Of a stretch of 64,000 bases of DNA, positions 10,382-21,290 are shown in pieces. A program made the translations under genes and the position numbers. Numbering within the stretch: the first letter of the stretch is position 1; each line of letters begins with the position of its first letter. Source of the stretch: Apoderus coryli (lineage: Eukaryota > Arthropoda > Insecta > Coleoptera > Attelabidae); NCBI GenBank assembly GCA_911728435.2, contig OU452199.1, forward strand, positions 9,682,860-9,746,859, read 5' to 3'. Below the pieces are notes generated by a model that saw nothing but the letters and a program-made list of their open reading frames with translations, was not told the DNA's origin and did not search any database.

Positions 10382-12526
10382 TTATGCACATAAGTCACAT
10401 ATATAAGATCCAATACCCGTGTATGCACTGCACTTTTCATGCCACCATTCAGCACATGATATGCACTCAATCCAGTCCTCTGTAACAGGTTCTTTAAATG
10501 TTTCGTTGCACCCTGGACAGTTCCACTTTTTCATATGAAGCGGAGGTTTTGGCTTCTTTGGAACTGCTTTTCCACTTTTGGCAATCTTATTTGCTTGAGT
10601 GAGATTCACACCAGATTTCCTTTTTAAATTCTTTCCCAGAAGCGCTTGTGGCGATGGTATATTATCGCCCACGTTTAATTTGACAAGCCGTTTTGGATTT
10701 TTCTTCTCTTCTTCTTCAATCATTTGGTCCTTATATGGGGAGCTGGTGATAATTTCCGATTTTTTGCTTCTACGACTTGTTGATCTTACCGCAATTGATT
10801 TGGGTAACGGAGAAATTGTTGTTAATTTTATATATGTTGATGATGTTCCAGGAGTGTTCGATAAATCAAATAATGTGGCGGTTTCTGGCGTTAAAGCAAC
10901 TTTTTCTTGCAAAGTTGAAGTGATTGCAGATGTTCCAGGAGTGTTTGATAAATCAAATGTGGTGGTTTCTGGCGCTACAACAGCTATTTCTTGCAATGTT
11001 GAAATTATGGCAGATGTGTTGGAAACCACATCTGTAGGCTGACGTACATTGCTTTCAATCTGTAATATCATGGTCGTCGGATCAGATGTAGGTGTTTCGC
11101 TGATTATGGCATCTCTTTCATTGGCATAAATATTTTTCTCAGTAGTAAATTTTTCGAGAACAACGATTGGGATGTCAGGAACGTTAGGAGCATTTCCAGA
11201 GGAGAGATCAGAGTTTTGATGTGCTTTAGTATCAGTTTCAGACGTAGAGATATCAGCAAATTCAAATTGAATGACAGGCGCTTCTACTCCCGTAGTAATT
11301 GTATCTGTAGCTGGATTTTCTCGTTCTGTGACATAAGTGGCCATAAAGTCAGCTTCAGTAAATATTTCATTATTAAAGGGACAAATCCCTGTCACTTTAA
11401 AACCTTCAATCGCATTTGTTATAGTAGCAGCTTTAAAATATGCAGGTGCAAATATTGAAGCAATTTGGTAAACCGTAATTACCCGGCCTGCGTGGTTTGT
11501 CAACCATTTTTCACATTCGTTGGAATAAAACTTTTTTAACGGGCCGAAAAAACACCTGTCAAGTGGCTGCATACGGTGGCTACTATGAGGAGGAAGTGTT
11601 AATGCTATAATGTTATTTTGGCGAAAAAAATCAATTGCTGCAATAGAACAATGGGAAGTGTGGTTATCCATTATCAGCAGGACTGGTTGTTCCTTTGTTG
11701 GCTTAGCATGATCTCTAAAATGTGTGGCATAATCAACAAATAGTTCCCTATTGATGAAACTACTATCGGATACCATTCCAATTGAAGATGGCGGAGCTCC
11801 ATCCAAAAGTTCCGCTTTCATTCTTTTACGTGGATATATAAATACTGGAGGAATATATCGTCCACTGGCACTCATTGCGCATACAACACTTACATTGGTT
11901 CCCCGTTCAGCACTGGATATTTTATTGACACACCTTTTTCCTTTTGTTGAGAAAACTTTAGGGGGCTTGTTTGGGACAGTGGAAAATCCCGATTCGTCCA
12001 TATTATAAATTGCGTGCGGCGGGAATTTATATTTCTGCATTAACTCCCAGAGATTATCGTAAAACCGCTTACACTGTGGTTCATTAAACCCAACAGCCCT
12101 GGCGAGACTAGTAGCGGTGGGTTGCCTCAAAGTAACATCTTTGTGCCTTTTCAAAAATCCACGCAGCCAGCCTTTGCCCGCCATTTTTGAAGTTTTATCA
12201 AAACGATGTTCTAATTTATTTTTTTCGGCGAATTCAAACGCTAGACTTCTTAGAGCTCTAGAAGTTAATCCGTAAAACATGTTGTCAACTGTTTTTATAT
12301 ATATGCACAACTCTTCTTCCATTTCTGATCTTAAAGTTGTATCGAATCTTCCCAGCTTTGTAGCTACAGTAGTTCTTTTTAGCCTCTTTCTTAATGTGCT
12401 TTCTGCCATTCCTAGAGAATTTGCCACGCTTCTCTTACTTTCTCCATTTTCAAGCCTTTTTCTTGCTTCCTCCATAGCCGCCGGTGAGCATAAAGCACGC
12501 TGAGAAGTTCGTTTTCTGCCAGACAT
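10382..12526 (-). CDS. Pogo/Tigger-like DDE transposase with C-terminal PHD-like zinc finger
   Basis: An intact 714-aa protein starting at an ATG (12524-12526). Residues ~14-51 form a Psq/CENP-B-like helix-turn-helix (ARKRLENGESKRSVANSLGM). Residues ~60-130 fit the second CENP-B-type HTH (GKGWLRGFLKRH). The DDE core follows: D177 in NMDESGFS, D287 in LIMDNHTSH, D323 in QPLDRCFFGPLKK, with 35 residues between the last two (DD35D). A Ser/Thr-rich linker (~400-650) contains an internal duplication around FDLSNTPGTS. The last ~47 residues hold a Cys/His array (CPGC...CISC...HEKC...CDLC), a PHD-like finger. The protein should bind the TIRs and catalyse cut-and-paste transposition. It fills the element with no partner gene. 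A TTTATT on the plus strand near 10213 could be its polyadenylation signal. Confidence 0.92.
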   Translation of the reverse strand: MSGRKRTSQRALCSPAAMEEARKRLENGESKRSVANSLGMAESTLRKRLKRTTVATKLGRFDTTLRSEMEEELCIYIKTVDNMFYGLTSRALRSLAFEFAEKNKLEHRFDKTSKMAGKGWLRGFLKRHKDVTLRQPTATSLARAVGFNEPQCKRFYDNLWELMQKYKFPPHAIYNMDESGFSTVPNKPPKVFSTKGKRCVNKISSAERGTNVSVVCAMSASGRYIPPVFIYPRKRMKAELLDGAPPSSIGMVSDSSFINRELFVDYATHFRDHAKPTKEQPVLLIMDNHTSHCSIAAIDFFRQNNIIALTLPPHSSHRMQPLDRCFFGPLKKFYSNECEKWLTNHAGRVITVYQIASIFAPAYFKAATITNAIEGFKVTGICPFNNEIFTEADFMATYVTERENPATDTITTGVEAPVIQFEFADISTSETDTKAHQNSDLSSGNAPNVPDIPIVVLEKFTTEKNIYANERDAIISETPTSDPTTMILQIESNVRQPTDVVSNTSAIISTLQEIAVVAPETTTFDLSNTPGTSAITSTLQEKVALTPETATLFDLSNTPGTSSTYIKLTTISPLPKSIAVRSTSRRSKKSEIITSSPYKDQMIEEEEKKNPKRLVKLNVGDNIPSPQALLGKNLKRKSGVNLTQANKIAKSGKAVPKKPKPPLHMKKWNCPGCNETFKEPVTEDWIECISCAEWWHEKCSAYTGIGSYICDLCA

Positions 12527-12570
12527 TCTGAAACAAAAAAAAATACTTTCTTTTTGGTGTGTATGGTTTG

Positions 12571-12984
12571 TAAGAGTGCGCGCGTACTCTTACAAAATAA
12601 CTGACTGCGCACTCTTACAAAACGAGCTTGTTCTAAAATGCGTCAGTGCTGCCGCTATCTTGGTTAGAAATTGTACACAACGGTATGTTTTATACGATCA
12701 CTTGTAGTTTATTGAAGGTATGATAAAATATGGATACGAAATTTTTGAAAACTACAGTTGTATGCAATATCCAAAATGTCAAAAAATATTAACAGAACAG
12801 ACTAAACCATTTAAACTTACCTAATAACGTTATTAACCGTGTTTATTTGCTTAAAATGCACTAGACACATACATGCACTCCACTTAATCAGTACGAACTA
12901 AAATTTTGTTGTTGTTTGTGAACCGTTCCGAGAATCGACGACTGCGCACTCTTATTGACCGCGCACTCTTAGAGCATCCTACCC
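12571..12984. repeat. Right subterminal AAGAGTRCGC repeats of the pogo element
   Basis: Copies lie at 12572 (+), 12583 (-), 12607 (-), 12943 (-) and in the TIR at 12961 (-). The first two form a near-perfect palindrome at 12571-12592 (TAAGAGTGCGCGCGTACTCT). It lies about 45 bp upstream of the transposase ATG, so it could also affect transcription of that gene. Confidence 0.7.
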
Positions 12985-13300
12985 TATGTCTTTTGTTCGA
13001 TGTCTAGTTGTTGTTGTGGAGATGATGTTTTAAGAGAACAATCTCTAGCTAATAATTCATTTTAATGTAAATTAATTTAATACGATGGATACATATACAG
13101 AGTGTCCCACAAATGGTATGTTTTAAGTACTTAAGTTGCCTACTAAAAACCAATATGTGTGAGATACTTCGAGGATTTCGTATTTTGCTTAGCTTTCACT
13201 ATCATATAGGTAGATCATCGCTCTCTGCGGTAATAGATATTGGTAAACCTATAACTGTCTATAGGAGAATTATGACAAGATTAAGGACATACTGGCGTCG
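12985..13300. other. Right flank of the pogo insertion
   Basis: No gene was seen. A mariner-like end string (ATACAGAGTGTCCCAC) at about 13095 has no partner that I could find. Confidence 0.4.
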
Positions 13301-13319
13301 ATAGGTGCTCTGTCGTTAA

Positions 13320-14600
13320 AACATGTCATAAAAATGACGTTTGAAGGCCGACAAAAAAATGTCGTTTGTCCTTATACAGAATAAATGTTAAATAATAAAT
13401 TTGGATTGAGATCCTTGTATAGAAAGGTTTATTTTGGTTTGCCGACCACTATTTTTAACTTAAGAATTACAAAAAAGATCCTCAATATAATTAGTAAAAC
13501 CAAATGATTTATTTTCTGTTCTCGACCGCCTTTGATATTTTTTGACGGTTGGAATTTCGATTGACCTCTTTCCGTTTTCGACCATATATCCCGTATAGGA
13601 ATTATTTAAAACTCTCAAGATGCTGACAAATCTCAAAAGAATTTAGATATCAATAAAAGAAAGGAAGATAAAAAGAAGTTAAAGGAATATAAGACAAGAA
13701 ACCAGATGAAACCAAAAAAGAAAAATTGCAACAAGGCAAGTTTCAAAAAATGTAGCATCTATTTGTGATCAAAATTTAAATTGTGATACAGAAGAAGATG
13801 ATGACAAAAACATCGGCTGTGAGGTTTGTGACAAATGGTAGGTATCATAAGAAATGTACTGAATTCTATAACATTCCTTATACTATGTCGCATCTTAAAA
13901 AGAATATAAGTGTAACTAATGTTAGATAGAAAATTATTATTGGGTGTTAAATTGTTGTTAATTTGCATAACTATTTCATAATTTTTCTTTAGGGTTATTC
14001 TGAATTTGTATTTTGTTTATAAAACTTTTTTTTTTGTATTTTGTTGCCTTATAATAGGTAAAATGTTCAAAATCACTCTTGACTTTAAATTAGAAAGTTG
14101 CATTATTTGTTCTTATATCTAGGTAGGTATTTTAAATTTATTTAAATTCAAGTTGAAATGAGAGTTTGAATTATGTGATATGTTCCATTTTTGGGATAAG
14201 GTAAATTTAAAAGTTTTTGTCAAAATTTTTTTTTTGTTTTCGTTCATTAAACGATTTGTTTTGTGTTTAAATTTTTATTTTTATTCGTATCTATCCATGA
14301 CTAGTGCTCCACTTTTAACGGTCGAAAACCAGCTTTAAAATGCAGGTCGAGAATTGCAACCGGTAGTCCTAAACCAGCAAATATACACGTTTTTAACATC
14401 TACGTAATTTATTTCTACAATAACAAAAATCAACTTTATAATAATTACAAATTTATCTTAAGGCTTTGAACAAATCAAAATTATGCTGTGAGATATAGAA
14501 TTTTTCTATTTCCTTAAAATTACTACATCTTAAAGTTGAAATTTCCGTTAGGGGGTCGAGAACCAGCATATTAACCCTATATTTTCTAATTTTTTGTGTT
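13320..14600 (+). mobile_element. Relic of a second pogo-like element
   Basis: Repeated GGTCGA(G/A)AA(C/T)-type blocks occur in opposite orientation at both sides: TTCTCGACCG near 13519 and TTTTCGACCA near 13575 on one side; GGTCGAAAACC near 14321, GGTCGAGAAT near 14345 and GGTCGAGAACC near 14553 on the other. This mirrors the subterminal decamers of the intact pogo element, but with a different sequence. A relic of a C-terminal PHD-like finger lies between them. No exact TIR or TA boundary could be fixed. Confidence 0.4.
13640..13930 (+). pseudogene. C-terminal relic of a pogo-like transposase (Lys-rich linker and PHD-like finger)
   Basis: A Lys-rich stretch (KKLKEYKTRNQMKPKKK) is followed, after stops and frameshifts, by DDDKNIGCEVCDKW and then, allowing frame changes, HKKCTEFYNIPY and a final CN-x-C. 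The C-x-x-C, W, H-x-x-C and terminal C-x-x-C spacing matches the end of the intact 714-aa transposase nearby. The catalytic domain has been lost. Homology to a host PHD protein cannot be excluded. Confidence 0.4.
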
Positions 14601-15182
14601 GCCTAAAAAGAAGGTTAAAATTAAATTTAATAAAAGTCAATGTTCTCAACTTATAGAACTGAGTTCGGCAATTATGAAATCTCAGATATTTAATGAAAAA
14701 AACATATTATTATCATGTATATATACTTGCGCAGGAAATCTTTTGTTTTTATTTATGGAAAAGCGTCCAGAATGTAAAGCAAAGACATGTTTTCATTCGA
14801 AGTCGAAAAATTGAAAATGATACTCGTACATTATTTCTGCAGGAAAATTTTTGTCGTTTGCAATTTTAAAGGCTTCCGTATACTAACTATACAGAAAAAT
14901 GTTTTATATAAATGATTTCGGCTGAACAAAACTTGAACCTCCCGCAGACCTTCTGCACCTACATAGAACATTACGGAAACATAAAGTCTATCCATACCTG
15001 TTGACCAAAGTTAAAAGCTTAAAGGACGCTATGAAGAGTAACTTTTCCTAAGTTTATTTTGATTCAAGTTCACATGTATTTAGAAATTATCACTTCCAAG
15101 AATCGTGACAATTTAATGTTTACTGTGCATCATTCTTATTATCTTGTAGCTATAATGTTCTTAGAAAGCTATTTTGCCAACT
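14601..15182. other. Spacer, no gene seen
   Basis: AT-rich sequence with a short open frame at 14596-14814 that has no recognisable motif. Confidence 0.4.
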
Positions 15183-15400
15183 TGATGGCGAGCGAGGCTT
15201 CGCAAGATGATTAGTAATTTTTTTGAAAACATTTTTGATGATATATCGTAGATGGATAGCTAACAATCGTCCCTTTCTTTGGGCACCGCGGTCTTCAGAT
15301 TTCACAGTCCTCAACTTTTTTTATTTGGAGCACAGTTAAAAATAAACCTCAAATTTTAGACAGAAAACTTCCACGGGCAACTGAACCTATAGAGACAATG
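15183..15400 (+). pseudogene. Mariner-like (DD41D-type) transposase relic
   Basis: The frame reads W-I-A-N-N-RPFLWAPRSSDFTVLNFFYL, a decayed version of the WIGRxGPxxWPxRSPDLxPLDFFLWG block around the third catalytic Asp. The catalytic Asp has become Asn. Upstream a DGA-like trace near 15184 marks the second motif. TIRs were not found, so the element limits are unknown. Confidence 0.5.
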
Positions 15401-17469
15401 CTTCTGGGGATAAATCCTGCGTCACATTTATATTACCTAACATTGCGTTGATCATCTTGTTAGCTACTTCAAAGCAACGCAAACGTGGTCTGAACATTAT
15501 TGTTTTATAAAATATAAAGGTCTCTTTACTTGATTGATAATCAATGTTGTTTTTCCGGTAAATGTTTTGATGACGTAATTAAAACGCAGGAGGTTACCTA
15601 TGTGTATGGAAAACATCATTTTTTTGCTGCAAACAAGTTAGGTATAACTATACTTCATTATTAAAAAGGTTTCCATTTTGGACGCTTGCCAACTTTTTTA
15701 TAATAATAGATTGTATTCTATCCCTTTACCTTTTTGGACAGTTCTTTAATTTTGTCTATAGATTTAGTCACTTTTTTCAAACAATTAGAGATGCCCTGTA
15801 TTCATTAACTAATTGTATGTGACAGTTTTATTTAGTTTAGCAAATAGGTACTTTTTGTGTGTTTTGACTCTTTTTTTATTTTAAAAATTATTGTATATAA
15901 AGTAATTCTGACAACAGTGTTACGTCGTCTTTATATGTTTCCTGATTGTCAAAGATTTTTTCTCTTTAGAAACTGAAATGCGAAAGGCACAGGATATTGG
16001 CTATTAGTGTCTCTACGCTATAAAAGATACTACACGCTAAAGCTAAATTGAATTTTTCCAAGTCTGCAATATATTTTAAAATCAGGATTCAACTGTCTTA
16101 CGTTACAAAACAAAGTACTTAGGTATGATTACTAAATCCATGAACTACAGCTTTATGACTTAGAGTTAAAAAGTGATAATAATAAAGCGAAAGATGAGCA
16201 AGTATATGGCGACAACTTTTATTGAAACTGCATAAATTAAGTTGTTTGACCCGCCAAATTAAAAAAAAATTGTTATCAGGTGCGTAGCTAGTGGTGCTGT
16301 TTCCTCCTTGATCCCTAGAAGTCGAAGTTCGAATTGAATGCTAAAATGATTCTGTAGAATTTAGGTAGGTACATGGAACACGTCAACCCAACTCAGCAAA
16401 TATGAGGTCCACGTAAGAAATTTCTTAAAGTTATTAACTGTTAACTCTATTATTACAGATTAGTCTTTTCCAGTTACATTTAATTTTCTGGTCACTGTGT
16501 TCACAGCGTTGAATACTACTTAAATTATTCAACTTGAGTAATTAAACTGTACCTATGCTTGGGATCTACATCTACTCTCCGCATTTGAAACATTCTGTTC
16601 TGTTATCAGAAAATACTGGGCGCGGCTGAAAAAATTATCTCATATGCGAGGTATGGTGTTGAAGATAAGAAGAAATGTTGATGGAAGTAAAAAGAGAAAA
16701 AGGCGAAGCTTGGAAAAAAAGAAAAAAGCAAAAAGAAGTGTACGCAGTATAAGAAATGACGATCAACACTAAGAAAGAATTAGTAGGCAGTATAAGAAAT
16801 TCAGAGAAATCGAGTATTGCCATGTAGATATTGTCAAAACCTGAGATCCATTGGATGACTAAAGAAGTAGTGATGTTGCCGAATTATTAAAGAAAGTAGT
16901 TACCTCGTTACAACACTGTCAAAGGTGCATTATTGACAAAACTGCATGGAAGCAGCAAAAGTATGAGTTAATCAAATCAGAGTTTTGTGTTATTACCGAA
17001 CTAAAGCCAGGCATTTTGAACAAAGTTAAGATTGATTTCCGAAAAGTTTCAACTATCGGCTGTTCGAATGAAGCCCTGATGCTGATAATCTTAGAATTAA
17101 ATGCATCAAATACAAAAGGGACCCGGAAGTTCCTTCAAAAAAGATGATGTTGAGTCTCACAGGTAATCACGAATTGATAATAATCACATTAATATCACAT
17201 AAATAAAGGTCGCGCTTCTTTCTCATGCATATCTTGAACCGATCACATATAAAATATACGCATTTTTTGGTTCTCTTCCGGCTGGCTAGGCCCTGTAGAT
17301 GTCCTAGAAGAATATGATAAAATTAAAAGTGTAAATTAGACAATAAGTGCGAATTTCAATACGTTGATTATTTAGCTCCAATACATTGGCTCTGAGGTCG
17401 AGGAATCCCGATAACCTAAAATTAAGTTAGTATATTTGCAAAATGTCCAAAGAGGGTTTTTGTATTGCA
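15401..17469. other. Long spacer with a Lys-rich low-complexity stretch
   Basis: No gene was recognised. At 16675-16760 a plus-strand stretch is very rich in AAG/AAA codons. At 16870-17150 short open pieces such as LKPGILNKVKIDFRKVST occur and might belong to an old gag or LINE ORF1, but I cannot support that. Confidence 0.35.
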
Positions 17470-18180
17470 CTCATACTTGTTATCGTTAGAGACCAAACTC
17501 AGACGGTCTCAGGAAGGAGCTAAAAATGTGAGAATCAAGAATTAGCGAGCCTGGACACCTCTAAACCTCCTTAGTGACGGAATTTACAAAATATAACTTT
17601 CATAAGAGCTTCACCACAAAGTTAAGTATAACAAGTGGACTGGAAAAGGAATTTAGACACCAGCAACCTTAAAGAAAATACTATCAAATGGTTTACAGAT
17701 GGCTCCAAAACCAATAAAGGGACGGGAGCAGGAGTAACCGGGCCTGCCACCAAATACTTAGAATCAATGGAAATATACCCCATAGCGTCTTTCAAGAGAA
17801 AATTCACGCATTAGGTAGCGATGCTACAATTTAACCTGGGCAGGAACTATATCGGAAGTGCGACATTGCGATCCATTCTGATAGCCAGGCCAGCCAGTTC
17901 ATATGCCATCAGCTCAAAAATGGTGTGGGAATGCTTAAGAGGTCTTAACCAACTAACAAGAATAACAAAGCTTCCCTTGAAGCAGCCAATATGTTAGCAA
18001 AACAGGGGTTGTCAACTGTTAACCCCTTTTGTACAGGGCTGAACCATTCTGCGGCTTAGGGTAACACAGCTAGAAGGAAGGGAGCTTTAGAACTTACTGG
18101 AAAGTTGTCAGTTGAGACACAGATCATGTAACTCATAAGACAGATGGACACAAAGGACCATCAGATCGCAGACATAATCT
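17470..18180 (+). pseudogene. Non-LTR retrotransposon relic with RNase H domain
   Basis: The piece NTIKWFTDGSKTNKGTGAGV matches the first catalytic block of the LINE-type RNase H (W-x-T-D-G-S). After frameshifts come an ESMEIYPI segment, a HSDSQA block, and near 17980 the fragment MLAKQGLSTV (equivalent to the ADxLAK block). Then comes a GLNHSAA piece, which in active elements continues into the C-terminal tail. The order and spacing are right for a LINE with a 3' RNase H domain. Numerous stops show it is old. Confidence 0.65.
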
Positions 18181-20033
18181 TAATCTTATTATAGTTCTTA
18201 ACAGCTTCTCATGTTTTTGAAGATTTTTCTTGTTGGATTGGTCTTATTTGTGGGTTTTCCAAAATATACACGATTGAATTTCTAGATCTTGATTTGATTC
18301 ATTCAGCAATACAAAAGTGGACGAAACTCATTTATATTGTAAACCGCTCTTGAATGAAATAACCCTCAAATTATCAATATACGGCTTAATCTCCTCTCTC
18401 TCTGTCTCACGATGTGCAATATAGCATATTCTTTTGAGATTGAAAAACATAGGAAGCTGGAAAAGTATAGTGAGGTATATTTACTTTCCTGTGGGTGTTT
18501 TTGAAAGTATAATGTCATGTTCGCAAATATTTTCAAGCTGTAATAACAAAGTAAGTTTTGTTTATCACAGAATATATGAAATAATTCAATCATCCATATA
18601 AATGCCAATAAATAGAGAACTCTCAAGCGTTATGTGTTGCGAATGCCTCTACATAAGATATTATTTTGCATGGCTTATAACATAATTGAGAACAAAGAAC
18701 AGAGAATGTAGAGATCAAAATTGAATCGCTTCCATACATAACAATCGCTCTTTCCGCATCCCATCTATATGTACATTACTGAGGGCAGGGGAAAGGTAAA
18801 TCCCAAGGAGGGGTGTTGGTTGTTGTTGCCTGGCAATAATTATTGCGGGTCATATAGCATTGCGTTTGTGTCCCCTGTACACGCGGTATACTGATATCTG
18901 TATATAGTCATACGTACACAGTCAAAGGGAGAGATTACCCAGGCAGAGGGCCCGCGCAAGGAATGCAGGTAATATGGTCTAGGGAGACAACCTGTTACGC
19001 CATAAAATAAAAATAACCTCAATAACTGGTTGAAATTAAGGTTATAGCCTTCAGTTTATGGCTATATATGACTTGTCTACTAAAATGGATCTCTAATTTT
19101 ATTAATTCACTGGCACTGGACTACAGCATAAAGCGGCGCAACCTAAGTTTTTCGTGATTTTTGTTAACAACGCTACGTGCAGAGCGTCACTATGTTGACT
19201 TGCTAAAACGTTCGGAGTGATTTAGGTAGTAAGTTAGGAGATAAAACCCACTTACTATTTTTTTTTCTTATTAATGTTTAAGTTAGTTGTCTCATCGACT
19301 ATTGGAGTCTCCTAGTAGTTTTAGCGAAAGAAGTTCAAAGTTGTGCTTTAAAAGAAACAAATAAAGCACCTAAACATAAATATTATTATAGGCATAAGTA
19401 CAGGTTTCTCTCCTAAAGCCGTGTTGTGACTTTATCTAAGGAAAAGTTTTGTTGCTATAACTTAACGCCGCGCCGTTTATCCATTCATCGATTGGTCGTA
19501 GTATTCAGAAGGTTTTGGAGACTGGCCTGTGAAATTTAAGGAACAGAATGTTCAACCACATAAACGGAACCATATTCGACCACAGCCCGTTGGGAAACTA
19601 GACTTTAGTTTACTAGAAAAATAGACTTTGCTGCATTTAGAATCTATTAAATGACGTTATCTCTGGCCTTGGTAACCGACGTTATATGTAATGTAATGTT
19701 ATATTCAATAAAACAAGGGTTTACTGGCTGACGAGATATTTTAATTAGCCTCTATTTTGTACAATTTATATATAATAGAATTCACATATATGTAAAAATT
19801 AACAAAGACATTAGTTATAGCATTTAGGAAACACAAGACCACATTATCTAGGTACTTATAAAAATTACGATACAAACATAATTTACAATAAATAATTCAA
19901 ATGGAAATAAGAAAACAATATTTTTCAAACGAAATAAATTATCCATCATAAAAATGGAGCGTCAGTTTCAATTAAAAGAAAACAAACAAAAACTTTCAAA
20001 GTCAACTCCACAAAATCTTTAATTCAATTATGA
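18181..20033. other. Spacer, no gene seen
   Basis: No gene recognised. 18780-18980 is richer in GC than its surroundings but lacks a coding pattern. The last 40 bp (around 20000-20017) contain a GTGGAG box belonging to the hammerhead-like unit described next. Confidence 0.4.
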
Positions 20034-20077
20034 AAAAGGAAGCTAGTTTCAGCTCAACAAGCCATCATCAGTCCTAC
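20034..20077 (-). ncRNA. Hammerhead-ribozyme-like motif (Penelope-type), decayed
   Basis: On the minus strand: AGGA (stem I), CUGAUGA, one extra U, stem II GGCU/AGCU, GAAAC, then UAGCU and UCCU, which pairs with AGGA. The base equivalent to U16.1 is C, which should impair cleavage. About 40 nt downstream lies TTTTGTGGAGTTGAC (minus strand, near 20005-20017), the box shared with the other copies. Confidence 0.5.
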
Positions 20078-20186
20078 AATAAAGATAAAAACATATGTTG
20101 TTAAAAAATATATCCAACAAAACTGCTCCATCAAAGCAACCATTTTCTTGTTTAAAGTTCAATTTTATTGCCTTATAATAGAGTTG

Positions 20187-20330
20187 CCGCGAGACATGAG
20201 ACATCTGGTCTCGTGTTGTCTCGAAGCCGTTTTGTCTCATCTCGAGAGCATTTTGTCTCGAGTTTCGAGACGAGACGAGACAAGATAAATCCTTCGAGAC
20301 AAGCTCGAGACGAAACATCTCGAAAAACTG
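20187..20330. repeat. Subterminal GAGAC/GTCTC array of the hAT element
   Basis: The left subterminal 145 bp contains roughly a dozen copies of GAGAC or its complement in both orientations, for example CGAGACGAGACGAGAC near 20267. A shorter set lies at the right end (21596-21630). hAT transposases bind short subterminal repeats, so this is probably the binding array. Confidence 0.6.
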
Positions 20331-20916
20331 TAATGACTTAAAACAATTCAAACCATTTATAATAAAAATAATAATTTAAATGTTAATTAATAAAAAAACA
20401 GCATCTTAGGGTGTGATCTGGTAATACGTGCCCTTAATTATAAATAAAAAATAAAATTTAGGATAAAATATAAAATAACTGTAATGTGCTTTACAGTAAA
20501 AAAAATGCAGTATATTATATTACATTAAAAATTAAAATATAATTAATTTTAATAATAAGTAATAAGATTTCTTCAGATAATAAAATATAAACTCTAAACT
20601 GAAGATAAATAAACAAAAATCTTTTGGCGTAGCATAAAAATTGGATATATAGGTAAGTTCCACTAGTCAAACTTTAGCTTATCTTTTAACGTACAAGTGT
20701 ACCATGAGTTAAGACATAATAATGAACGAGCCGACTCCACATGAAGTCGATTCCAAAGTTTAGTGCCTACTAAACCAGCTTTTGCAAAAAGGCGTCCTGA
20801 ATGAACGCTTGTTGCGGTAATACTTGCTCTTGCCATCCTGGCAATATGGGGATAACGTCATTCATTGTTGCTCTTTCTGAATAAGAGTATGCGTATAGCT
20901 CTTCTTTCCAAAATTC

Positions 20917-21290
20917 TTAATTTTCGGATTGAGGAGTAGCCTTTTTGAATATAAATTCAATGTCCATATCTTCATCTCCAGTTTCTTGTACGGGTAGAAT
21001 TAGCCTAATTGGTGCATATTGTTCAAAATAAATTGTTTCAAATTTTTGGTATGATTGATTTTTCATTTCTTCACCCCAGAAAGTCATTATGAGAGAGGCC
21101 CAATTTGCTTTGTAGTAATGCTTAAGCATATTATCTCTACCTGCTTAAAAGCTTTGATGAATATTTCATCACTTGGTGAGTGTTCTGTCTTCTTATCAAG
21201 TTCTATCACAAGCTTTTCTATTCAGTCAATTAACATGTTGAAGCCAATGATGAGCAGTGGTAATGTTGGGTAAGAATCTCCTAAAAATAT
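20917..21290 (-). pseudogene. hAT transposase C-terminal relic
   Basis: Two overlapping frames on the minus strand read IIGFNMLIDWIEKLVIELDK, then EIFIKAFKQVEI, then, after a frameshift, MLKHYYKANWASLIMTFWG and a short acidic tail. A conserved MLxxYYxxxWxxLIxxFW-type segment like this belongs to the C-terminal dimerisation region of some hAT transposases. The DDE core and the BED finger are missing, matching the internal deletion inferred from the element's length. Confidence 0.55.

Larger units (their letters stand above)
10132..12984 (-). mobile_element. Complete pogo-like DNA transposon, 2853 bp
   Basis: The element is bounded by inverted repeats GGGTAGGATGCTCTAAGAG then TGCGC, at 10132-10155 and 12961-12984. 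Each end is flanked by TA (10130-10131 and 12985-12986), the target duplication of Tc1/mariner/pogo elements. It encodes one uninterrupted 714-aa transposase on the minus strand. Intact TIRs, TSD and ORF together make this the best candidate in the window for a recently mobile, possibly autonomous element. Confidence 0.9.

Noticed and set aside
10599..11042. 147-codon plus-strand frame (also 11216-11458, 11751-12008, 12279-12503)
   Set aside because: These are shadow frames opposite the intact pogo transposase.
16675..16760. Lys-rich plus-strand stretch as a possible nuclear protein exon
   Set aside because: Simple AAG/AAA-rich sequence with surrounding stops and no splice sites of note.
20049..20351. 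100-codon minus-strand frame
   Set aside because: It runs across the hammerhead-like unit, the 8-bp target duplication and the GAGAC array of the hAT end, so it is not a gene.
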